Assembly: GCA_003260075.1 (NCBI GenBank)
Contig: QLIY01000032.1
Coordinates: 253,071-317,070, forward strand
DNA from: Phallusia mammillata
Lineage: Eukaryota > Chordata > Ascidiacea > Phlebobranchia > Ascidiidae
DNA: 64,000 bases
Direction: 5' to 3'
In this document: positions 1-22,217 of the stretch, one piece after another
Position numbering within the stretch: the stretch's first letter is position 1
How the letters are laid out: each line of letters begins with the position of its first letter
Translations under genes and position numbers: made by a program
The notes under the pieces: model-generated
Told to the model about the DNA's origin: nothing
Seen by the model: the letters and a program-made list of their open reading frames with translations, nothing else
Database searches by the model: none

Positions 1-391
1 CAAAAACAATTATGTTATAACAGGCCACAAAAGTATTGGTACTATACTGAATGTATCCATCAAATATATATCCCTTACAATTATAATGAATGGTGCGTAA
101 ATATGTCACAGTTTCTGTAAAATTGAATATATATATAGGAAAACCACTATTCCAATTTAACAATGATTGTGCCCTTTTTTACTGTTACAAAATCGCATAT
201 GCCCATTAGATTATGCTTGCAGAAACAATTATGGTAGAAAGTGCCAGGAAAAAGATCGGGACCCAATGAAATGTAGGTGCCAAATATAATCATTATAAAT
301 ATAGTAAATGGAATATGTGATACAAGGGGTCACCAGAAAGGTTGGGGACCGCTGATCTATGTAGTTGTTTACAAATGTGTTTTATTCTTAG

Positions 392-1550
392 CCAAACCAG
401 CAGCATCAAAGAAGCCTGTTGCAATTGTGAAGGGTTTGCCTAAAAGTATGGACAGTAGTGACTCGAGTGCTTCAACATCAGATGAATCCAGTGACAGTTC
501 AGAAGATGAAGTCCCAGCTCCACCAAAAAACACATCCAAATCAGGTTTATATGTTTCATTATTTTGGTTATAAATTCTGGTAAATTAATTCTAGAATTCA
601 TTCCCTGTTCAATTCCCATTCTTGCAAAGATTTTCACCTTTCATTGTATATATATATCACGAACTATGTACTATTAGCCTTCCTAATTTTATTGCCCTTT
701 ATAAACATTTTTTGTAGAAATATATTATTCTTTATAAGATTGTCAACTGATTTAAACCTGGAAATAAACATTTTCCAACTTGTTAATTATTTCAGTTCCA
801 TAACAATTCACCCTTCCTTGCTTTAATACAAATGAAATTTGTTTGGGTTACAGCAGTTGAATTGTTTTGGTCATGACACATTGATTACTTTTAACAAGAC
901 TCTCGCTTTGTAAACCCAACTATTATGTTTCAGCTCCCAAAAAAGCAGAATCTAGTTCATCAGAATCTTCATCTGATGATGACTCAAGTAGCGAAGAAGA
1001 AAAACAAAAGACCAAAGCCACAAAAGCACTCACCAATGGAAACCTGTCAGTTATAAAGGTTAACTTATATTGTTGTGACTTTATTGGATAAGAAACAGTG
1101 TTCTGAATATTTTGTTTATTTTGTGCAAAAAATAAGCCAACAATATCAGGTGGATCGTTTGGTCAAGTGGTTAGCATAACCTTGTAGGGATGGGCCGAGC
1201 AGGGCCAGAACCCGAGTGCTCGGTACCTAGCATCGCTGTTTTTAATGCTCGGTGCTCGGCCGAGCAGTTGCACAAACTGACCCGAGCGTTAAATTTGCAT
1301 ATTCATGCCCTGCTAACATACGTAACTAGTGTTCTAAAGGGTGTCTATGAACAAAGACGAATGATTTTTCAAATGCACTTGATGTTGGAAAAACGCATAC
1401 TTTATGGGCATGTACAGCTTAATACAACACCGCCGGTGACGAAAGAGGCCATGTAGAGATAAAACGTGGAAAGGGGATTTGTAGTGACGTCCGAGCACCG
1501 AGCATTAAGGTGAGATGCTCGGTGCTCGACCAAACAGGACATTTGCAGTT

Positions 1551-1620
<70 letters not shown>

Positions 1621-3952
1621 CTTGTGTTTGCTTTTTAGCATTTTTGGCTTGGTGAATATTTTAGCGCGATTGTGCTTCTACAATTTGTTTTACCCGGCAA
1701 AATAAACTCAACTGATTACTCAAACCCACTGCAATCTGCGGGATTAAACTAAAAAAGGGTTCAATGGACTTGCAGTAAAAATAGGCATCTTATCGGCAGA
1801 CTCATCATGAGCATAAAGCATTCAGACATTGTCTGCCCATCAAGGATAAAAATGTAACAAACTCAAACAATATTATAGTCCATGCTTTGATAATTGGGCC
1901 TGATTGGTTAAAAAGGGAAATATTTAGCTTGTTTAAAGTAGTCATTTACCTTTTTCATACTCACTGTGTTAATGACTTGTCAGTTGACTGACAGAAAATG
2001 ATTGACAAAAGTGTTGTGGTACATTTATATGTGTTTAAAAGTTAACTTTGTTTAGACTCCAAAGGCCAAATCAACTCCGAAAGCAGCAACCAAGTCAGCA
2101 GTGAAAAGAAAAGGTTAATAATGTTCGTTTCAATCTGACGTGTTATGTGGAGATAAAAGAATCACATTTTGTTGTGTGTAAACTATTATTACTCATTTTA
2201 AAAAATGTACTACATTGTGTATTTATTTGTGCAGATTTCATTCACTGTTTTTTCTCAGGATATTATGAAACTCATATCCTGATACAATTCAAGTTGATTC
2301 GTCTTTTATACATTAAAATTATCATTGTGTTGGCCTGATCATGACCTACCAAACAGTTGAACCTCTGTACTTTTATAAACAGAACCAATATATTTTTGAC
2401 CAATATACCTTTATTTTAATGTTGTGTATTACTTTTTACTATTTGGTTTTTATTAGATGTCTCAGCATCCAATACACCTGTTCCAAGCAAGAAAGCTAAG
2501 AAAGGAAAAGCTAATGACTCTGTGTCAGGTGTGTGAAAGTTTTTGAAGTTTCAAAATAATTAGGCCATACAGTTAAGATAAATATATACATACTGGGATT
2601 AACCCTGATGCGTCGATGTCAATGCAGTTAATTGTTTTTGTTTTATGTTTTTAGAAATGACACCAGTATCAACTCCTGTTTCTACAAACAAAACACCAAC
2701 GTCCGGAAAGAAATCTGATAAAAAAGTGAGAAACATTTTTGCAACATCATTTATGACCTGTGTTTTTGTATTTGACCAGCTGTTTAACTGTAAATTGTGT
2801 GGTTGTAAGTTTGGACAACATAAAAAATCAGTAATGATCTCATAATGCCTGGATCATTTATGTTACACTGGGGGGGGGGCAACATCAAAGTAGAATTATT
2901 AATATGGTTGGCCAACACTGTGGTTTAGTCAGGTCTGGAGTGATTTTGTGCTAGAACTGATAACCTGTATTTTGCCAGTCAAAACACACTTAAAAAAACA
3001 TAACATAGTCTGATACATAATAATCCTCTTCAACCCATTGCTTCCCCACTTGATTTGACAGTCAGCACCTAGGGGGGGGGGTGGCTGCTTAACTGTAAAT
3101 TGTGTGGTTATAAGTTTGTACAACCTAAAAAAATCAGTAATGATCTCATAATGCCTGGATCATTTATGTTACACTACTTTAAAAACTTTACATCAAAATA
3201 GAGTTATTAATATGGTTGGCCAACACTATGGTTTAGTCAGGTCTAGAGTGATTTTGTGCTAGAACTGGTAACCTGTATTTGCCAGTCAAAAAACACTTAA
3301 AAAACATAACATAGTCTGATACATAATATTCCTCTTCAACCCATTGCTTCCCCACTTGATTTGACAGTCAGCACCTAACACACCATTTCGTAGAGTAAAC
3401 GACGACGAGATTGAGGTCAATTACAAATTCTCAAGCAATTCATTTGAAACCAAGGTTAGTGCATCAAATCCATCAAATACACAACTTTACCCTAATACAA
3501 GAATTCAAAAGTTGTTTGAAAAACATTAAGTTTATGCTGCTCTGTTATATGGTATTTTACCAAGTTATCAGTCAACATTGTAGTACTACACAAAAATACT
3601 TGTTGTTTTAAAGAACTTGTAATACATGGCTGACATTTTTTATCTAGCAACATGCTGGGTAAATGATAACATGGGCAAATAGTGCAATCTGGCGGATGAA
3701 ACATTTGTCAAATATTTTCCTATATGCCAGCTACAACAACAAAAATGTTTATGAAATTCAAATGTACTGTATTGTTTTCATGACAAATATTTTCAACAGA
3801 ATGATTCTTGGGGCAAAGCAGCATATGACACTTTGAAACACACCAAAGGCAAAAGTTTCCGTCACGAGAAAACTAAGAAAAAACGTGGAAGTTACCGCGG
3901 TGGAAACATTGATTCAAACACAGTTAACTCCATTAGATTTGACAGCGACTGA
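392..3952 (+). CDS. NOLC1: Nucleolar phosphoprotein Nopp140 (NOLC1), 3' part
   Basis: Nopp140 is a nucleolar and Cajal-body chaperone of snoRNPs and a Pol I/treacle partner. Seven in-phase exons are visible: 392-544, 934-1058, 2056-2113, 2457-2528, 2655-2725, 3368-3454 and 3800-3952, each bounded by AG and GT. The first two code acidic serine blocks ([36 protein letters not shown]) separated by Lys/Pro/Ala-rich linkers, the typical CK2-substrate repeat layout. The last two code the conserved SRP40 C-terminal domain, with [27 protein letters not shown] and an end at SIRFDSD-stop. The N-terminal LisH exon must lie left of the window. Introns hold placeholder G runs (1553-1620, 2870-2879, 3072-3081) and a false partial copy of the exon at 3368. 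Family identity is near certain; the number of acidic repeats may be under-counted because of gaps. Confidence 0.93.
1152..1715 (+). repeat. Repeat patch in a NOLC1 intron
   Basis: Contains a tRNA-like head GTTTGGTCAAGTGGTTAGCA (about 1158), then an element rich in GCTCGGTGCTCG motifs in both orientations (about 1187-1530), the G68 placeholder (1553-1620), and the tail of the AACTC SINE (AAAATAAACTCAACTG, 1699-1714). The G68 run probably hides more of these elements. Confidence 0.6.
1553..1620. other. G68 run, probable gap placeholder
   Basis: Pure G, 68 bases, in a NOLC1 intron, between two unrelated repeat fragments. No flanking duplication seen. Confidence 0.75.
2870..2879. other. G10 run, probable gap placeholder
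   Basis: The other copy of this sequence (3169-3200) reads ACTTTAAAAACTTTAC where this one has G10, so the run stands in for about 16 missing bases. Confidence 0.8.
3072..3081. other. G10 run at a duplication junction
   Basis: Sequence 2779-3071 is repeated at 3084-3377. The first copy ends in CAGCACCTA of the NOLC1 exon start. Confidence 0.85.
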
Positions 3953-4175
3953 TTTGTGTTTCTATATCTTGCATTCTTATTATTTCTGCTGGGTTTTATT
4001 GACTTATGGTGATGCGTTTGTATTTGTGCTATGCCCATAACTGTTTTGTGCCCAGGCCAGGCAAATATAATGTCACATTTCAGGCCTTTTCTTTTCGGTT
4101 ATAGATCGTTCCATTCTTATTGGGGTTCAATTTAATGCTGATAAGCTGGCAATTACCTCTGTATCAGTTTTTTGA

Positions 4176-4181
4176 AATAAA
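4176..4181 (+). terminator. NOLC1 poly(A) signal
   Basis: AATAAA lies about 220 bases after the NOLC1 stop codon, in the expected orientation, and before the convergent 3' end of ADAR. Confidence 0.6.
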
Positions 4182-4522
4182 ATGAAGGATAGGTTTGATG
4201 ATATATGTCACAGCTGCAATACTTGCTACAAAGGCCTGACAGTAGTTGTGTGGTGCAAAGCATAAACTGTAAACTAAACTTATCTATTCAATATTTTTGC
4301 TGCACTCACAGGGTGCCGACATTTTATGGTTGAATCAGCCACTTTTATGAGGGTCTATGGACACATGCTCTGGTGACTCTAATACACTTAGTTGTCTTTC
4401 TCAATTGCAAAAATGTTGAAGTCTATATTAGATCAAAACAGATCCCAAATGAAGTGTACCAAAAATTTTCATTTCAGGTACATACAAAAAAGTAACACCT
4501 TGCACTATAAAATATCACTAAC

Positions 4523-4533
4523 GGGGGGGGGGG
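4523..4533. other. G11 run at a duplication junction
   Basis: 4468-4521 recurs at 4539-4602. The 11th G belongs to the right-hand sequence, leaving ten. Confidence 0.85.
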
Positions 4534-4840
4534 AGTGAACAAAAATTTTCATTGCAGGTACATACAAAAAAGTAACACCTTGCACTATAAAATATCACTA
4601 ACCCTCCGCGAAACATACACAGTCATATCACCACACACCAAAAATGCAACATACCAGAATAAAAACTAATAAAACTTGAAGAACTGCTAGAAAGAAAAAA
4701 AATACGTTGAAATGGGGTTAAAGGTGAAAGAGGAAAGATCCAGAGTTTGACATGATTGAAAGAATTTCCACTGACAAATGATGTCTCTCTACTGCCATAC
4801 AGCAGAAGTGGCAGTGATGTTTTCAACATTGCATGATTGT

Positions 4841-15084
<10,244 letters not shown>

Positions 15085-15159
15085 AGCAAATGTTATACCC
15101 AAATGAAAGAATTTGGTAATTAAAAAAAAACTTTATTTTAATAAATGCTATGGTGTATC

Positions 15160-15344
15160 CAGTGGTGGGATTCAGCTGGTTCGCACCGGTTCTATAGAAC
15201 CGTTTTACGAAATTTTATGAGATCAGATCAGCAAACCGGTTAGCATTACTGGTTACTTTCATTGGCATTTTTGTAACAGAAACGGCTGAAAAATATGATA
15301 TTTGTGATAGAACCGGCTGACAAAAAATTTGCATCCCACCACTG
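15160..15344. mobile_element. hAT MITE, intact (CAGTGGTGGGATTCA family)
   Basis: 185 bp, ends CAGTGGTGGGATTCAG and ATCCCACCACTG, exact 8-bp target duplication GGTGTATC at both sides. It has no coding capacity. It lies in the ADAR/NARS2 intergenic interval. Confidence 0.93.
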
Positions 15345-16045
15345 GGTGTATCATATTTTATAGGACAGTGGAATTTGCAACAAAAGTTCAAAACCCACTG
15401 GTATGTGCTCCCCAAACTGAACAAGTCATGAAAACAATTCATAATTACAAGAAGCATCTTCTGTCTGACTTTTATCGCTGGCAAATGACATTGCCCTTGA
15501 TTGCAATTCTTCTTTGTTGCCTTTTGTTGAAAGGTTTTTCGACTTTAGGTAAGCACGAAGTTCCACAACCTGAATATATTATGTACATCATACTTATTAA
15601 TGCCTTATATCCATTCAAATAATCACAGAACATGAAAACATGAAGTATATAGTGTTTTTTTATTAGATATTTAATAACAAAAAGGTAGTTTATTCTTCTA
15701 AGTAGATTATACCTCCACTGTTAAACAAGATTTAAAGGTACACATAAAAGTGATTTCACAAATAATACCTTCATAGATTCAATGTCCATTATGGTGCAAA
15801 ATAGTCGGACAAACGTCGGCTTTTGATAGTTCAAACACGTAGCTCGTTCTTGAGATGTAGACTTTATTTGGGGGCTAATAAATCTTTTGCTGAGGAATCT
15901 AATATGTTGAAATGTTCGAAACATTTGTTGAAAACCATCAAATTAGATACCAAACAAACACGATGATCATAAACGTGACAAAAAACGAATTTTCTGTTTA
16001 CCTGACGCAGAAACTGCAGTTCCCTTTTTGTTCGCTTCAGTGCGT

Positions 16046-16053
16046 TCACGTGA
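16046..16053. promoter_or_regulatory. E-box in the ADAR/NARS2 intergenic region
   Basis: TCACGTGA, a perfect palindromic USF/MITF/TFE-type E-box, lies 350 bases before the NARS2 start and about 960 bases before the ADAR start. Other CACGTG cores lie at about 16257 and, for RPL3, at about 32592. The function is inferred. Confidence 0.35.
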
Positions 16054-16405
16054 CTATACATGTGCGTCGTGGCCATCCATGCATAGCAAAACTAACAAAC
16101 AGACATTTTTGTTTTTTCCTGCGCTTTTTTTTGCCAATAAACGTTGTTTCTGCCTAATTTTTTCCACAACTTTTGTGTATTTTGTCGCCCCAGACGTTAA
16201 AGCAGCAACAAACTACAGGCAAAAATAGTCGAAAACCCACGAATAGTTGTCTTTCCCACGTGAAAAATGAATGTTTTTGCAAAATGAATGTTTATGTCGT
16301 GAAATGCAAAAAACTGTCTGCGTACGTTTCACTTGACTTTATCAAGTGTTTTCACATATCAATTTGTAGGTTTTATGGCGTCGGAGTAGACAAAATAACA
16401 TAAGA

Positions 16406-19400
16406 ATGTCTAGTTTAATGTTTGTAAAGAAACATGCGTTTTATTGTGCGAGAAATTTCGGTTCTCAAAGTTACAAGAAAGTTAGAATTAAAGACATACT
16501 CAAGGGACGAAAAAACAACGAATCTGCTGACGTACAGGTAATACAAATACTTGTAATTAATATTTTTCATCTGTGTTAGTTTAGAAACTGTAGTGTGTGT
16601 AGGTAGTGTAACTAAATTGTTGAGAACAAAATTTGGTTTGATTTTAGGGATGGACTCGATCTGTAAGGAAAATGAAAAACCATGTATTTGTTGATATCAA
16701 TGATGGATCTACTGCACAAAATATTCAACTTGTCATGAGTAAAGATTTGTTTGACAGGTTTGTAAATTACAAATGCTGCAATGTTTTCTTCTAATTACTG
16801 AAATTTTATGTGTTTCTTTGCATTTAAATACACTTGAAGTATTTATTTAATTGCAAAATTTAGTTGTAACTTGACAAGACCATGATATAGGCTATTGCTG
16901 CTAGGCATAATGTATAACCAAGTGTTGCTCATCCAGCAGTTTTTTTGTAAACAATCAACATTTCGACGTCCTATACAAGATGCCTTCATCAGGATAATGA
17001 CATATCTTGCAGGACAAATTTCTTATAAAGCAACAAAATGCAAAACACACACAAAAAACAAGGCCCTATTTTATAGTAACCTTTACAACATTCTTATTTT
17101 TATTATGACTTCCTGATTTTAGGAGGGTGCAGTTTGGTACATCAATTAGTGTAAGGGGAAAAATACAACAGTCAATCCAGAATGAAAAAAACAAATACGA
17201 AATTTTATGTGATGATTTGGATGTGCTTGGTACATATGCTGAGGTATTGAGTTACTTTATGACTTCATTTTTTATGATCATAAGGTTTGTTATAACGTGA
17301 TCAATATTAATATTGATTAAAAATATACAAATATTAATTAAAACGGTTACACCACCTGCGTATGTTATCATGTTAAAATGCAATCTGATATTTCTACTTA
17401 ATCATATCACCTGCCAAATAGACTTTTATCAACAAAATTTGTGTCCACAAAATTTCTGCGTAGTAATTGACTAGTTATACTTTAATGGCCCAAAAATCTT
17501 TGCATTAGGTTTTGCTATTCGAAATAATAAATCAGATTTCTGGAACTACAGGATGCACCTTTAAAAAAGAATGCAAGCTATGACATGCAGCATTTGCGAT
17601 CACTGTTGCATCTTCGAATGAGGCATTACAAAATGGCTGGAGTTTTACGAGCTCGCAATTGTGTGGAGATGGCTATGCATAAGTTCTTTCAGGTAAGTTG
17701 TTACTTGTATTTGTATGTGACCTGTGGTAGTAAATACTGCATGATATCATGTGTTATTACATGGTAAGTAGTTTCAATGGATACAAATATATACTTTGTA
17801 ATAACTATAATTTTGCGGACTTTTGAAAGCAGTGATGGTTATTCAGGTGGGGTGAGGGTTTTGGGTCTCATTTACCCTTGTTGGGGCTCGTCGCATTCCA
17901 CACACTATGCGGTAACATGTGGTATTTAGTACCACTCTAGTTGACCATGTCAAGCAAAGTTGAAGCTTTTACAACTTTGATCCCTCAAGCAGCTGTACTA
18001 CTTGTATGTTTTATGAATTGTTTGATGTGAACCTTTTCCAATTGCTGAGTGGTTTTTCTTTACTATGAACATGGTTAGATGAACTTTCAACTTTGATAAA
18101 AAAGCTGTGTGCCGAATTGGCTGAAAAAAATTCTTGAAAACATTCAACCGGCTTTTAGCATCAAAGCAAATAGTAGAAGAACAAATGTCGTTTGATGCTT
18201 TCTGCACATCTTAAATCAGACAAGAAGTAATAATTTGGACTGTATAAACTTTTCACTGTGTGATTTTCTGATTCTTTATCATCTGCACAAAATATTGTTT
18301 TTGTGCTTGTGGTTTGATGGTTTGCATGACATATTGGGGAGTCAAACAAGACTTCCTGCAATACATACAAAACTTTGAAATATTTACTTCAGCACAAACA
18401 GTTGACCAGACATGATTGCATTGTTAGCACTTACTGAAATATCTTATTAGGAGAAAGGCTTTCTGCATATTCATACCCCTATACTGACCTCGAGTGACTG
18501 CGAAACTGGAGGAAATGTCTTCTCAGTCCAGCCTGACCAAATCGACGAGCAAGAATCATCTGATTCATCTGAGGATTTCTTCGGAGCACCAGCTTTTCTT
18601 TCAGTATCAGGGCAACTGCATCTTGAGGCTTGTGCAATGGGAATGGGTGATGTGTACACCCTTAGCCCAGCTTTTCGATCTGAGAAGTCACACACACGAA
18701 AGCATTTGAATGAGTTTAGAATGCTGGAAGCAGAGTTGGCACATTCCAAGGTAAGAGAATAAGAGAATAGAAATCACCAACTGACATACTTTCTTGCAAG
18801 CTTTGAGTTTCTGGGCAAAACGAGCTATTTTCTTAAACAGCTGTAGCAAAATTTGCATAAATTCGGTGCAAGTGCACCACTAATGAAGAACTTGAATAAT
18901 TTGAAAATTAGATAGGAGTTGCTATAACAGCTTATTTTTTAAGTGTAAGTGGGATTGCATTTCCCCATATTAAATTGATTTGTGTTTTTAGGATCTGGCA
19001 GACATGGTGAATTTGATGGAAAGCAGTGTTAAATACTTGCTTCAAGAACTACTTCTAAATTGTTCGCTGGATCTTGCTACGATAGAGAAAGACTCTCCTG
19101 GCCATTTATCAAAGCTTGAAAAAGTTGCAAGCAAACAGTATGTGATGTAAGTATGTCATTTATGTCCGTTGTCAAAGTTGTTGTAAATATAGAGGTCACT
19201 TGCTTTTGTAACATTTCTGACCATTTTGAAAAGGAACAAATCCTTTCACTTATAACCACAAATTTTTAATCATACAAATTGTTTAATGTCGATTCTTCTT
19301 AACAAATATATTACTTGAGAATGCAGTTTTAATTGTTTGCTGTGATCTGTGTAATGCCCAAGGAACGAAATTGGTGACTTTTTACTCATCAGCTTCTCTT

Positions 19401-20494
19401 GGTTGGAATAATGCCTCTTAAGTCTCTTGCTCAGAAAAACACAAGTGGCTGAGATGGGATTAGAACCCAGAACCTTTGAGCTCTTGCGCTAAAGACTCAT
19501 CATGGCGTTTTCAGGATTTGAAGTTTAACACTAAATATGTTTTGCGTCCCCCCCCCCGCTCAGAAAAACACAAGTGGCTGAGATGGGATTAGAACCCAGA
19601 ACCTTGTGAGCTCTTGCGCTAAAGACTCATCATGGCGTTTTCAGGATTTCAAGTTTAACACTAAATATGTTTTGCGCGAAAATATGTTTTAGAATGAGCT
19701 ACACCGAAGCAATTGAATTGTTGGAAAAACACCAAAAACATTTGCAAACTGCATCACCAAGTTGGGGAGAAGATTTGAACTCAGATCACGAAACTTTTCT
19801 CGTCCAACATTGCGACTCGACTCCTGTTTTTATCGTGGATTTTCCAAGTTGTTCGAAGCCGTTTTACATGCCAGTGAACTCGGATGGAAAAACGGTACGT
19901 TAAATTATTTTCTTCCTTCGGGTTAATAGAGCAGGGCTTCTCAAACTGTGGGTGGGCACCCAAATTGGGGTATGGAAATATGATTTTGGGGTCGCGGAGC
20001 ATCATGCGTGAATATGTCGTTGTCACAATAAATGGTATATGTGCGTAAATTTATTGTTTAAGCTTCATTCACGTATATAGGCTATATACCCATCAAGGGG
20101 TCACGTAGAATTTCCTTTTTTTGAAATTGGGTCGCAAAACAAGAAAGTCTGAACAGCACTGTAACAGAGTGTTCGCGTGAAAACTTTGTGATGTTTATTC
20201 GTTCCTTAAACTTTTAAACTTTAGGTGGCAGCAGTCGACCTCATCTTCCCGGAGGTTGGTGAATTGTGCGGAGGAAGTTTACGCGAGAGTGACCTTGACA
20301 AGCTCACTTCAAGGTTAACCGCCCTCGGTCTGTTGCCTGCCTACGAGTGGTACCTGGATCTCCGTCGCTATGGCAACACGCCGCACGCCGGTTACGGAAT
20401 GGGGTTCGACCGCTTTGTGACCTTTGCCCTCGACATCCGTAACATCCGGGACGCTGTGCCTTTTCCGCGATACAAAAACTCATGCGTTTTGTGA
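16406..20494 (+). CDS. NARS2: Mitochondrial asparaginyl-tRNA synthetase
   Basis: Charges mitochondrial tRNA-Asn in the matrix. Exons 16406-16537, 16648-16757, 17123-17243, 17552-17692, 18451-18750, 18992-19146, 19693-19894 and 20225-20494 join in phase to 476 residues plus stop (human 477). The N-terminus (MSSLMFVKKHAFYCARNFG) is basic and serine-containing, as expected for a mitochondrial presequence. Then comes the OB-fold anticodon domain (GWTRSVRKMKNHVFVDINDG) and the class II core: GAPAFLSVSGQLHLE, motif 2 FRSEKSHTRKHLNEFRMLEAE, and motif 3 GYGMGFDRF near the end, finishing VPFPRYKNSCVL. The sixth intron carries a tRNA-like SINE, falsely doubled around C10 (19548-19557). The last intron carries a hAT MITE. 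Start chosen as the only ATG giving a presequence. Confidence 0.96.
16918..17000 (-). repeat. Dispersed repeat with CCTGATGAAGGC...GACGTCGAAA core
   Basis: In NARS2 intron 2. The minus strand reads TCCTGATGAAGGCATCTTG then TATAGGACGTCGAAATG and ends GAGCAACACTTGG, like 13195-13290. Confidence 0.55.
19425..19680 (-). repeat. tRNA-derived SINE, duplicated across a C10 run
   Basis: On the minus strand the unit has an A-box-like TTTAGCGCAAGAGC and a B-box-like GGGTTCTAATCCC, the promoter arrangement of tRNA-derived SINEs. About 123 bases (19425-19547) are repeated at 19558-19680 with C10 between, so there is probably only one real copy. Confidence 0.7.
19932..20161. mobile_element. hAT MITE (CAGGGCTTCTCAAACTG family)
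   Basis: 230 bp in the last NARS2 intron. Flanks TAATAGAG and TAACAGAG form a 7/8 target duplication. It shares its internal GTCGCG...CACAATAAATGG sequence with 34203-34403. Confidence 0.85.
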
Positions 20495-22217
20495 CATCAC
20501 GAAAAGGTTTGCTTTATTTTTTAGCAGAATTTTTTACGACAGTTCAAAAAATTGAAATTTTTGCTATTTGCGAAAATTATGTTTCGTTCGGCCAAAGACA
20601 ACAGCGGTTGTAACAAATTCTGAGATTTTTCAACCTACTAGATAAAAACAATCGTTATATAGTTTGACTATACGATTTTAAAGTGGCTCTAATGCAGAAA
20701 AAACATGCCAATCAACTCTACCACCAGGTATAGCATGCCTCTCGTTCTGTGTTTGAAATGAACTCTGTATATCAAACACTGAACTTTAAATTTTATGAAT
20801 GCATGACTCGCATCCTGCTCAAAACAGCCTGTGTCTTGACATCACACCCACTCCTCTTACAGTGACCTTTATATAACCCCTTTGCGATGAGAAAGCTCGA
20901 CTGTGCAAAAGTTAGGAGGCTTATACTTTCTTAACTACAGGTATTCGTTTCCTGGCCCCCAAGCAAAAGATGATTGATTTTTTGGCATTAAGTTGGAGAC
21001 AATTGAATTCACTCAGGAAATTTGCCCTTTTCATCTTAATGTCAGGAATTTTCTGTCACTTTTAAATGTCTGCTGTAAGCTTAGCTACCTCAACACATGT
21101 ATGAAAATTCACAATGCCCGTAAAGGACCAAAGCCTGTAGGACTAAATTACAGATAATAGCGACACATTGTAGGTCTAACACCGAAGTAACTGACAAATT
21201 CAACCCACCAGAAATTTAGTCGAAAACATCATTGAACAAAACAAGTGCAAAATTAATTGGTAACCATGACAACCAACCTAATAGTTTAAGTTAATTAAAC
21301 ATGTGGGGAAAATGCAGCATTGCGAATAACTGTGTTCTGCAAGGAGGCTTAAACTGCAGCATTTGTATTTCTGTGCAATTCGACATTAACGGCGCACATA
21401 CCTACATACAAAAAGTGTACGGGTAAATTACGTATAACAAGAAAGTTTTACAGAAACACTTACGGTCGCCCTGACAACACTGCACGCAACAAAATTGAAA
21501 CAAATGCACAGAACGTAAAGAAATATATGTACAATAATATGTAGAACTGGTAACATGTGTACGAAGCGAGGAAAACTGATTAGCAACACATGCACTTAGT
21601 GTTTTGCGTATTAGCTGGTTGTAAAATCTGTATGGATAAAATCATAGAATGGCAAAGCGTGGTGCAAATGGCGTGCAGAACATAAGCATGTGTAATATAA
21701 ACCCATAATACAAAACAACAAACAGCAAGGGGGTGTTTTGGGGTTATGTCTTCGCCCTGATTGTTCGATCAGCAAATAGATCGTAATTTTGGGGCCTGGC
21801 AAGCAATGTGGTTGTGTACAAGCAACGCAAGTAACAAACAGTTCGCAACTTTTATGTTGTGGGACCAGGAAAAACCCAACCACGTCACTCAAAGTTGTTG
21901 GCAGGCCCAAACAATAAAGTACAAGCCCCAAACCCGGCTCTAACCCAAAACGTCATTAAGTTGCGACATAAAATATGCCAAGTGCGATGTCGAAGGGTGC
22001 AAGCAAATTAAGCTGTGGTCAGTTAGTCATCGGTCAGATTTGAAGCCACAACGAATAGCTCTACTAGTTCGTTTGCCCAAAGATAAACAACAAAACCAGT
22101 TGTAAGATTTTTGTCTAGCACATGTTGGTTGTAAACGACAAGGAATTATCACGCAAATGTGTCCATTTCTGGTCTTAAATTCAAAGGTTGTCGGTTATTT
22201 GCTTTTTCGATGATTAT
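20495..22217. other. NARS2/KCTD convergent intergenic region
   Basis: 1.7 kb between the stops of NARS2 and the KCTD gene. No exon with conserved coding content, RNA gene or placeholder run was seen. It must contain both 3' UTRs. Confidence 0.6.

Larger units (their letters stand above)
15085..16405. promoter_or_regulatory. Shared ADAR/NARS2 upstream region
   Basis: The two genes start back to back with 1.3 kb between the coding starts, of which 185 bp is a hAT MITE. A 5'-UTR exon of ADAR may lie inside: minus strand 15792-15772 codes MDIESMK followed by a GTATTA donor. No TATA box was recognised. Confidence 0.4.
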
